The notes beneath the pieces are model-generated. The model had not been told where the DNA came from and searched no databases. It saw nothing but the letters and a program-made list of their open reading frames with translations. From assembly GCA_021413885.1 (NCBI GenBank), contig JAIOPM010000038.1, positions 115,031-179,030 on the forward strand: 64,000 nt of DNA, given 5' to 3'. Source of the DNA: Planctomycetota bacterium (GTDB lineage Bacteria > Planctomycetota > UBA1135 > GCA-002686595). Shown one piece after another: positions 46,533 to 53,998 of the stretch (positions are counted from its first letter, which is position 1; every line of letters begins with the position of its first letter). The position numbers and the translations under genes are program-made.

Positions 46533-47759
46533 ATGTTCTTTGCGCTCCTCGCCGCAGTCTCGACGCTCCAAGAGCCGCTGCTTCGCGTCGGCGCGTGGCA
46601 AGCCTTCCTGGACACTCCCGGCGGTCACCTCGAATTCGGCCTCGAGCTCGCAACGCAGCAAGGTCAGTGGTCGGCGACGATCGTCAACGCGGACGAGCGC
46701 ATCTGCATCGACTCGGTGACATGGAGCAACGGCGAGCTCCACGTGGACTTCCCCCACTACGATTCGCGCATCGTCGCGCGGCTCGAACAGAAGAACTCGC
46801 TCGTCGGAAAGTGGACGAAGCGCTCCGACGCCGAACGGGTCGTCGAACTCGCGTTCCGCGCCAACGTAGGCGGCAACTGCACGGCGCCGGGACCGTCCGG
46901 TCCGCCGGGAACAGTGATCCGAACGCTCGAGCCAAGCCGTTGGGCCATGCGCTTCGCGTCCGAGCTGGATCCAGCCGTCCTCGCCATCACGCGAGAAGGA
47001 CCTTCGTTGCGAGCGACGGTTCTCACCACCACCGGCGACTACAGATACCTCTCCGTGCGCGAGACCCATCGGGATGAGCCCATCTCGTTCTCGTGCTTCG
47101 ACGGAGCGCATGCGTTCCTGTTTCGTGCGAAGTGGACGAATGACGACACGCTCGACGGCGAATTCTGGTCGGGCTCAACGTGGCACGACACGTGGACGGC
47201 GACGCTCGACCCGGACGCCAAGTTGCCCGATCCGTTCGGGCTCACGAGCGTGAACGCGAGCGCGAAGCTCGCCGAGCTCCGCTTCCCCGGGCTCGACGGC
47301 GTCGTGCGGTCGCTCGACGAAGGCGAGTTGAAGTGTGCGCCGCGGATCATCCAGCTCTTCGGCACATGGTGTCCGAACTGCAACGACGAGGCGCCGTTCC
47401 TCGTGAAGCTCGCGAGTCGCTATCGCGAACGGGGCTTGCGCGTCGCGGGCGTCGCGTTCGAGCTCACCGGTGATCTCGCGCGCGACACCGAGCAGGTGAA
47501 GCGCTTCCGCGAGCGCTACGGAATCGAGTACCCGCTCTTCGTCGGCGGACTCTCCGACAAGGCCGAGGCCTCGAAGGCCTTCCCGCTGCTCGATCGCGTG
47601 CGCGCGTACCCGACGACGCTGTTCGTGCGGCGCGACGGCACCGTGCTCGCGGTGCACCAGGGCTACTCCGGTCCGGCGACCGGCAAGGAACACGAGAAGT
47701 TGCGGATCGCTTTCGAGCGCCGCATCGAAGAACTCTTGCGCGAAGGAACGACGAAATGA
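46533..47759 (+). CDS. Exported TlpA-like thioredoxin-fold protein
   Basis: A 408-residue protein. A short hydrophobic leader (FFALLAAVSTLQ) is followed by about 230 residues of beta-rich domain (LELATQQGQWSATIVNADER, LHVDFPHYDSRIVARLEQKN) like the DUF4369/TlpA-associated region. Residues about 240-405 are a thioredoxin fold with IIQLFGTWCPNCNDEAPFL (C280 and C283) and the cis-Pro loop RAYPTTLFVRRDG. It is likely a periplasmic thiol-disulfide reductase. The stop overlaps the next ATG (ATGA 47756-47759). Confidence 0.87.
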   Translation: MFFALLAAVSTLQEPLLRVGAWQAFLDTPGGHLEFGLELATQQGQWSATIVNADERICIDSVTWSNGELHVDFPHYDSRIVARLEQKNSLVGKWTKRSDAERVVELAFRANVGGNCTAPGPSGPPGTVIRTLEPSRWAMRFASELDPAVLAITREGPSLRATVLTTTGDYRYLSVRETHRDEPISFSCFDGAHAFLFRAKWTNDDTLDGEFWSGSTWHDTWTATLDPDAKLPDPFGLTSVNASAKLAELRFPGLDGVVRSLDEGELKCAPRIIQLFGTWCPNCNDEAPFLVKLASRYRERGLRVAGVAFELTGDLARDTEQVKRFRERYGIEYPLFVGGLSDKAEASKAFPLLDRVRAYPTTLFVRRDGTVLAVHQGYSGPATGKEHEKLRIAFERRIEELLREGTTK

Positions 47760-48421
47760 CCCTGGAAGAAAGCCGCGAGCGGGCCCGCCAACTCGCGAGC
47801 GAACACCGCGCCCGCGGCGACGCGTTCGGTTGGTTCGAGCGTCTCTACTCGGAAGCGCACGGCAATCAGGCGCAGGTGCCTTGGGCGGACGAAGAGACCA
47901 ACCCGCTGCTCGCCGATTGGCTGAAACGCGAAGCGATCGACGGCCGCGGCAAGCGCGCGTTGGTCGTCGGCTCCGGCCTCGGCGACGATGCCGAAGGTCT
48001 TGCGCGCGCGGGCTTCCGCGTCACCGCGTTCGATCTCGCGCCGACCGCGATCGAGTGGTGCAAACGGCGCTTCCCGAAAACGGCGGTCGACTACCGCGTC
48101 GCCGATCTCTTCGCGACGCCTCCGGAGTGGCGCGGCGCGTTCGACCTCGTCTTCGAGTGCTACACGATCCAGGCGCTGCCGCTCGGCATCCGCGAGCGCG
48201 CGTTCGCGCCGATCGCGGACTTCCTCGCGCCCGGCGGCACGTTGGTGGTCGTCGCGCGCGGCACGGACCTGCACGGTGATCCGAACGAGCTGCCGTTGCC
48301 GCTGACGCCCGCCGAACTCGCGCGCTTCGACGCGCTCGGGTTGCGGCAAGTCGACTTCCTCGACGTCATGGAAGGCACGCCGGTTCCGCTGCGACGCTTC
48401 CGCGCGATCTACCGGCGCTGA
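47756..48421 (+). CDS. TPMT-like SAM-dependent methyltransferase
   Basis: A 221-residue class I methyltransferase. SAM-binding motif I is RALVVGSGLGDDAEGLARAG, followed by VTAFDLAPTAIEWCKRRFP (motif Post I). The N-terminal WFERLYSEAHGNQAQVPWAD and the fold match thiopurine-methyltransferase-type small-molecule or thiol/halide methyltransferases. The substrate is unknown. It is coupled to the TlpA-like gene by a 4-nt overlap. Confidence 0.83.
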   Translation: MTLEESRERARQLASEHRARGDAFGWFERLYSEAHGNQAQVPWADEETNPLLADWLKREAIDGRGKRALVVGSGLGDDAEGLARAGFRVTAFDLAPTAIEWCKRRFPKTAVDYRVADLFATPPEWRGAFDLVFECYTIQALPLGIRERAFAPIADFLAPGGTLVVVARGTDLHGDPNELPLPLTPAELARFDALGLRQVDFLDVMEGTPVPLRRFRAIYRR

Positions 48422-48504
48422 GGCGCCCGCGTTCGCATCTCCGTTCGCATCCATCGGGCGGGACGTTTACGATCCGTCCCCCCTTCCCGATCGAGGAGTT
48501 TCCC

Positions 48505-49455
48505 ATGAAGACCCTGTTGCGTTCCGCCGTCGCGCTCTCCGTTCTCTCGCTCGTCGCCCTCGCCGCGAACGACGATCAAGTCACGCTGCGTTGGAAGTTG
48601 AAGCAAGGCGACTCCCTGCGCTACCGCATGACGCAGGACCAGAGCACCGAGAGCGAGATGATGGGCGAGAAGGAGACGCACTCGGGCTTCGTCCTCCGCG
48701 AGAGCGTCACCGCGGTCGCAGCCGACGGCGTCGCGACGGTCGGAGTGAAGTACGAGGCTGCCAAGCTCGAGAGCACCGGCATGGGCGCGATGAGCTACGA
48801 CTCGACGCGCACGGGCGACGCGGCGAAGAAGAACGATCCGAAGCTCGCGAAGATCTTCGAGCCGATGCTCCAGGCCCAGCTCTCGATGAAGCTCGAGCCG
48901 ACCGGGCGCGTCGTCGAGATCAAAGGCATGCAGGAGATGTTCGAGAAGTCCTTCGGCGCCGCGGCCTCGGACAATCCGATGGACGTCGCGTCGATCATGA
49001 AGGACGCCTTCAACGAGGACGCGATCAAGCGGCTCGTCGAGATCAACGTGTTCCCCGCCGAACCGATCGCCCCGGGCAAGAAGTGGAACCGCGCCGCAAC
49101 GCAGAAGCTGCCGATGATGGGCAATCTGCAGTTCGACTTCGAGAACACGTTCGTCGGCGTCGAAGAGCACGCGGGCGTGCGGTGCGCGAAGATCCAACTC
49201 GGCGGCAAGATGACGCTGGAGCCCGTCGCGGACAAGCGCATGCCGATGAACGTCTCGATGGATTCGACGTCGATCAGCGGCACGATGTTCTTCGACCTCG
49301 ACAAGGGCCGCTTGGTCGAGCTCGAGACCAACACCGAGATGGACATGCACCTCTCCGCCGGCGGCGAAGCGTCCGCGGGCATGAAAATGGACATGACGAT
49401 GAGCGGCACGACGCGCATGCTGCTGATCGGCGACGACGCGCCGATGTTCCCCTGA
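48505..49455 (+). CDS. Exported DUF6263-like protein
   Basis: 316 residues from ATG 48505, which has GAGGAG 6 nt upstream (48493-48498). A signal peptide (LLRSAVALSVLSLVALAAN) is followed by VTLRWKLKQGDSLRYRMTQD, LKLEPTGRVV-type strands and a Met/Thr-rich end (AGMKMDMTMSGTTRMLLIGD). This beta-rich, single-domain layout matches DUF6263-type secreted proteins of planctomycetes. Function unknown. It stands alone, 83 nt after the methyltransferase. Confidence 0.68.
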   Translation: MKTLLRSAVALSVLSLVALAANDDQVTLRWKLKQGDSLRYRMTQDQSTESEMMGEKETHSGFVLRESVTAVAADGVATVGVKYEAAKLESTGMGAMSYDSTRTGDAAKKNDPKLAKIFEPMLQAQLSMKLEPTGRVVEIKGMQEMFEKSFGAAASDNPMDVASIMKDAFNEDAIKRLVEINVFPAEPIAPGKKWNRAATQKLPMMGNLQFDFENTFVGVEEHAGVRCAKIQLGGKMTLEPVADKRMPMNVSMDSTSISGTMFFDLDKGRLVELETNTEMDMHLSAGGEASAGMKMDMTMSGTTRMLLIGDDAPMFP

Positions 49456-49456
49456 G

Positions 49457-50125
49457 TCATCGATCGGTGCGCCACTCGCCGGCGAGCGCGTCCGCGCGCC
49501 TCACCGGCTCCGGCAAGCGATAGCGCGTCACCGTCGCCGTCACGAGTTCGAGCGCGAGCTCGAGATCGACGCGGTGACCGATCGAGACGTAGAGCGGCGC
49601 GACCCTCGCCCGTGTGCGCAGCGCGACGCCGACGGTCTCGCCGCGATCGATCAACGGCACATGAGCGCCGCGCGCGAGGCGGAGCTTCGCGTGCTCGCCG
49701 ACCAACAACGACTTTCCGCAACCGATCGACGGACGATCGAGGACGACTCCGACGTGGCTCGCGATCCCGATGCGCCGCGGGTGCGCGAGGCCGTGGCCGT
49801 CGACCAGCAACACGTCAGGCATCCGCTTCAGCTTCGCCCACGCGGCCTCGATCGCGGGCAGCTCGCGGAACGAGAGCAAGCCGGGCACGTACGGAAAGGT
49901 GGAGACTCGCTCCGCCGCGACTTCCTCGACGACGACGAGCCCGTCGAGCGCGACCACGACGATCGCCGCGCGTACCCGACCGTCACGCGCGCTGCAATCG
50001 ACGCCGGCGACGAGCTCGATCCGACCGACGCGCCGCGAAGTTTCGACGCGGCCGCGCAAACGCTCCTGCACCGCGCGCGCGTCGGTCGGCGTCGGGCTCC
50101 AGCGTGACGGCGAAGGCGCGCCCAT
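49457..50125 (-). CDS. nfi: Endonuclease V
   Basis: 222 residues from ATG 50123-50125. The catalytic residues line up with E. coli Nfi: ELVAGVDCSARDG (D43), FPYVPGLLSFRELPAI (E89), and LLVDGHGLAHPRRIG (D110), followed by GVVLDRPSIGCGKSLL. The enzyme cuts one strand near deoxyinosine in deaminated DNA. It is convergent with the DUF6263 gene (1-nt gap) and divergent from the KaiB-like gene. Confidence 0.95.
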   Translation of the reverse strand: MGAPSPSRWSPTPTDARAVQERLRGRVETSRRVGRIELVAGVDCSARDGRVRAAIVVVALDGLVVVEEVAAERVSTFPYVPGLLSFRELPAIEAAWAKLKRMPDVLLVDGHGLAHPRRIGIASHVGVVLDRPSIGCGKSLLVGEHAKLRLARGAHVPLIDRGETVGVALRTRARVAPLYVSIGHRVDLELALELVTATVTRYRLPEPVRRADALAGEWRTDR

Positions 50126-50193
50126 GGTCGGGACGCGAGCATAGACGCCCGGTCGTTGAAGGTGCGCGGACGTTCTCATAAGGTGAGCGCGCG

Positions 50194-50496
50194 ATGACGC
50201 CGCACGAAGCCGCTCCGCACGCGGAGAAGAAGCTCCTCCTCTACGTCGCCGGCAACTCGAGCCGCGCGTTGACGGCGATGGACGAGTTGCGTCGCTTCGT
50301 CGACGAACGCCGCCGGGAAGCGTGGCACCTCGAGGTCGTCGACGTGCTGCACGAGAGCGCGCGCGACTCCGCCGCGGACGTGCTGATGACGCCGACGCTC
50401 GTCGCGACGGTCGGCGGCGTCGAACGGCGGATCATCGGACGCTTCGACGAACTCGGGAACACGCTCGACGGACTCGGCGAGGGCTCGGAAACGTGA
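50194..50496 (+). CDS. KaiB-like thioredoxin-fold protein
   Basis: A 100-residue protein. KKLLLYVAGNSSRALTAMDE, then WHLEVVDVLHESARDSAADV and MTPTLVATVGGVERRIIGRF follow the KaiB pattern (L.LYVAGNTPRS..A..NL, L.V.DVL..P..AE....ATPTLV......RRIIGDL). KaiB is the clock protein that binds KaiC and the KaiB-like domain of SasA. No kaiC or kaiA is in the window. Its stop overlaps the start of the GGDEF-EAL gene (GTGA 50493-50496), so the two are very likely partners. Confidence 0.87.
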   Translation: MTPHEAAPHAEKKLLLYVAGNSSRALTAMDELRRFVDERRREAWHLEVVDVLHESARDSAADVLMTPTLVATVGGVERRIIGRFDELGNTLDGLGEGSET

Positions 50497-52559
50497 GCGA
50501 ACCGGTGCTCGAACAACGCTCGCCCTTCCTGCGCGCCGGCGATGCGCGCGCGACCGAAGGTCGTCTCGAGACGATCATCCATCGCGACGCGACCGCGGCG
50601 TTGGTGGTGTCGATGGACGGCGTGATCCGTCACGCCAATCCGTCGGCCGAGCGTTTGTTCGGTCGCCGCGGCGAAGACCTCATCGGCCGCGCGTGCGGCG
50701 TGCCGCTCCACGGCGCGAACACGCCCGAGATCGACATCCGTCGGCCGGACGGCGACGTCGCGGTCGCCGAGCTCTTCAGCCTCGAGACCGTGTGGTCGGG
50801 CGAGACCGTGTTCCTGATCTCGCTGCGCGACATCACGTCGCGCGCTCGCGCCGAGGAAGCGCTGCGCGAGAGCGAAGAGCGCTACGCCCTCGCCGCGCGC
50901 GCCGCGAACGACGGGCTCTTCGACTGGGACGTCTCCACCAGCCGCGTGTACTACTCGCCGCGTTGGAAGACGATGCTCGGCTACGACGAGAGCGACATCG
51001 GCGAGTCGCCGGAAGAATGGTTCTCGCGCGTCCATCCCGAGGACCTCGACCGCGTGCGCGGCGCGGTCACCGCGCACATCGACGGGCTGACGTCGCACTT
51101 CGAGAACGAATACCGCATCCGTCACAAGACGGGCTCGTGGCGTTGGGTCCTGTGCCGCGGACTCGCGGTGCGCGACCCGCTCGGACGCGCGACGCGAATG
51201 GCGGGCTCGCAGAGCGACGTCACGCACCGCAAGCTCGCCGAAGAGCAGCTCGCCCACCGCGCGTTCTACGATCCGCTGACCAACCTGCCGAACCGCGCGC
51301 TCTTCATCGATCGTCTGCGCCACGCGATGCGCCGCGCGCAACGCCGCAAGGACTACCAGTTCGCGGTGCTGTTCCTCGACATCGATCGCTTCAAGACGGT
51401 CAACGATTCGCTCGGGCACATGGCCGGCGATCGGTTGTTGGTGATGGTCGCGCGCAGACTCGAGCTCTCGCTGCGCCCCGGCGATTCGGTCGCGCGCCTC
51501 GGCGGCGACGAGTTCACGGTGCTGCTCGAGGACATCCGCGACCTCGACGACGCGACGCGCGTCGCCGATCGGATCCAACGCGAGCTCGTCGCACCGTTCG
51601 ACATCAACGCGCACGAGATCTTCAGCTCGGCGTCGATCGGCATCGCGCAGAGTTCGACCGGCTACGAGAACCCCGAGGACATCCTGCGCGACGCCGACAC
51701 CGCGATGTACCGCGCCAAGGCCGCGGGCCGCGCGCGCCATGCGCTGTTCGACACCTCGATGCACGAGCGCGCGGTCGCGTTGCTCAATCTCGAGGCCGAC
51801 TTGCGCCGCGCGGTCGAGCGCAACGAGCTCGCCGTCTACTACCAGCCGATCGTCGCGCTCGACACCGGCCGCATCTCGGGCGTCGAAGCGCTGGTGCGCT
51901 GGAACCATCCGCAGCGCGGACTGATCTCGCCGAACGAGTTCATCCCGCTCGCGGAGGAGACCGGCCTGATCGTCCCGATCGGCAAGTTCGTGCTCGCCGA
52001 GTCGTGCCGCCACGTCCGCGGTTGGCGCGACGAGATCGGTTTCTCGAGCCCGTTCGCGTTGCACGTCAATCTTTCAGGCCGTCAGTTCTCGCAGGCCGAC
52101 CTCGTCGGCCAGATCCGTGCGACGCTCGACGAGACCGGGCTCGAGCCCGGCGATCTGCGCCTCGAGATCACCGAGAGCGTCGTCATGGAGCGACCCGAGA
52201 ACGCGCGCGCGATGCTCTTGCAGCTCTGCGACCTCGGCGTGCGGCTCTCGATCGACGACTTCGGCACCGGGTACTCGTCGCTCGCGTACTTGCAGCGCTT
52301 CCCGATCGACACGCTGAAGATCGATCGCTCGTTCGTCAGCGGCATCGGCGCGCAAGGCGAGAACTCGCAGATCGCGCGCACGATCATCGACATCGGCCAC
52401 AACCTCGGGATGGTCGTCGTCGCCGAGGGCGTCGAGACGTTGGATCAGCTCGCGCAACTGCGCGCGCTGCGCTGCGAGTCCGCGCAGGGCTACCTCTTCT
52501 CGAAGCCGATCGACGTCGACACGACGCGCGCGCTGCTGCGCGCCGCGCCGAGCTGGTAG
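50493..52559 (+). CDS. PAS-PAS-GGDEF-EAL cyclic di-GMP regulator
   Basis: 688 residues from GTG 50493, chosen because it overlaps the KaiB-like stop. PAS 1 is at about 22-120, PAS 2 at about 128-245 (DGLFDWDVSTSRVYYSPRWK), GGDEF at about 255-415 with intact RLGGDEFTVL (about 337) and an RPGD inhibitory site five residues before it, and EAL at about 430-680 with VEALVRWNHPQ (about 463), ESVVMERPENA and DDFGTGYSSL. Both the cyclase and phosphodiesterase motifs look active. No TM segment is visible, so it is cytosolic and probably gated by the PAS domains or by the KaiB-like partner. Confidence 0.95.
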   Translation: MSEPVLEQRSPFLRAGDARATEGRLETIIHRDATAALVVSMDGVIRHANPSAERLFGRRGEDLIGRACGVPLHGANTPEIDIRRPDGDVAVAELFSLETVWSGETVFLISLRDITSRARAEEALRESEERYALAARAANDGLFDWDVSTSRVYYSPRWKTMLGYDESDIGESPEEWFSRVHPEDLDRVRGAVTAHIDGLTSHFENEYRIRHKTGSWRWVLCRGLAVRDPLGRATRMAGSQSDVTHRKLAEEQLAHRAFYDPLTNLPNRALFIDRLRHAMRRAQRRKDYQFAVLFLDIDRFKTVNDSLGHMAGDRLLVMVARRLELSLRPGDSVARLGGDEFTVLLEDIRDLDDATRVADRIQRELVAPFDINAHEIFSSASIGIAQSSTGYENPEDILRDADTAMYRAKAAGRARHALFDTSMHERAVALLNLEADLRRAVERNELAVYYQPIVALDTGRISGVEALVRWNHPQRGLISPNEFIPLAEETGLIVPIGKFVLAESCRHVRGWRDEIGFSSPFALHVNLSGRQFSQADLVGQIRATLDETGLEPGDLRLEITESVVMERPENARAMLLQLCDLGVRLSIDDFGTGYSSLAYLQRFPIDTLKIDRSFVSGIGAQGENSQIARTIIDIGHNLGMVVVAEGVETLDQLAQLRALRCESAQGYLFSKPIDVDTTRALLRAAPSW

Positions 52560-52567
52560 TAGTCGCG

Positions 52568-53959
52568 CTACGCGGCACCGCGTGCCGTCGAGCCTCGGCT
52601 CCAGAACGCGTACAGCACGACGCCGATCCCGAGGATCACCGCCGCGCGAACGACCGCGGTCGGCTGCGCGCTCGAGACGCCCCACACGAGCACCGCGACC
52701 GTCGCCACGAGGAAGATCCCGGGCAAGATCGGGTAGCCGAACGCGCGATACGGCCGCGGCAACTCAGGACGCGTGATGCGCAGCTTGAAGAACGTCAGCG
52801 CGCAAAGGATGAAGAAGAGGTAGTCGCAGACGGTCACCATCTCGAGCAGGTCGAGTTGCCGCCCGAACCAAACGTGCGCGCACGAAAAGAGACCTTGCAC
52901 GAGGATCGCGACCCAGGGCGTTCCGAAACGCGCGTGCACCTTCCCGGCCGAGCGGAAGAACACGCCGTCGCGCGCCATCGCGTAGAAGATCCGCGGCGTC
53001 ACGAGCAGGATCGCTTGGACGAACGCCAGCGTCGACAACGCGACCAGACCGGCGATCAACGGCTCTCCCCACGACACCACGCGACCCGCGGCGTCGGCAG
53101 CGGGCGTGTTCGTGCGGGCCGTCGCGTCGACGCCGAGGATCGAGAGCACCGCCCAGTTGACCGCCATGTAGAGCGCGATGACGACGAACGTGCCGATCAG
53201 CGTTCCGCGCGGCAGGTTCTTCTGCGGCTCCTTGATCTCGCTCGCGACCGCCGCGATGTTCTGCCAGCCGCCGACCGAGAAAAGGATCTGCAGAAGGGCG
53301 GCGCCGGTCGCGGCGAGGCTCGCGCCGAAGAACGCGCCGTGAACTCCGACCGCGTCGCTCGGCGGCAGCGGGGTGTTGCCGTTGCTCCCCGCGAACGCGG
53401 CGAGCGCGACGATCAGCAGGATGCCGCCGATCTTCGCGGCCATGCTCAGGTCCTGCACGATCGCGCCGAGCCTGACGCCGCGGATGTTGACCAACGTCAT
53501 CACGCCGATCACGCCGATCGAGATCAGGCGCTTCTGCAGGTCGGACCACGGCTCGCCGCCGACGAAATGGAGCCGCAGACTTTCCGCGTGCGTGACGAAC
53601 ACGCCCGCGACCCACGCGGTCGCGCCCGACACGATCGCTGCGAGCAGGATCCAGCCGAACGCGAACGCCGCGAAGCGCCCGAAGCCTTCGCGGATGAACA
53701 CGTACTGGCCGCCGGTGCGCGGGAACATGCCGCCGAGCTCGGCGAACACCAACGCACCGCACACCGCGATCACGCCGCCGACCGCCCAGAGCAGCAAGAT
53801 GCCCTCGACCGACGGAATGCGCTGCGCGATCTCGCTCGGCGCGCGGAAGATCCCCGCGCCGATGATCGTGCCCATGCCGATCAACGTGACGTCGAGCAGG
53901 CCGAGCGTCGGAACGAGGCCGCGTTCCTTCGGCTCGCTCGTCACCGTGGGCGCGGCCAT
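52568..53959 (-). CDS. APC-family amino-acid permease
   Basis: 463 residues with about 12 TM helices. The first helix LLDVTLIGMGTIIGAGIFRA carries the APC GxG substrate motif, followed by FAELGGMFPRTGGQYVFIRE. KEPQKNLPRGTLIGTFVVIA is the conserved loop before TM7. This places it in the amino acid-polyamine-organocation superfamily (LAT/YfnA-like). Substrate is not predictable from sequence alone. It lies 39 nt downstream of the secreted hydrolase gene on the same strand. Confidence 0.92.
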   Translation of the reverse strand: MAAPTVTSEPKERGLVPTLGLLDVTLIGMGTIIGAGIFRAPSEIAQRIPSVEGILLLWAVGGVIAVCGALVFAELGGMFPRTGGQYVFIREGFGRFAAFAFGWILLAAIVSGATAWVAGVFVTHAESLRLHFVGGEPWSDLQKRLISIGVIGVMTLVNIRGVRLGAIVQDLSMAAKIGGILLIVALAAFAGSNGNTPLPPSDAVGVHGAFFGASLAATGAALLQILFSVGGWQNIAAVASEIKEPQKNLPRGTLIGTFVVIALYMAVNWAVLSILGVDATARTNTPAADAAGRVVSWGEPLIAGLVALSTLAFVQAILLVTPRIFYAMARDGVFFRSAGKVHARFGTPWVAILVQGLFSCAHVWFGRQLDLLEMVTVCDYLFFILCALTFFKLRITRPELPRPYRAFGYPILPGIFLVATVAVLVWGVSSAQPTAVVRAAVILGIGVVLYAFWSRGSTARGAA

Positions 53960-53998
53960 GCACCGCGAGACTAGCAGTCGCGCCGCAGCACGTCGCGG

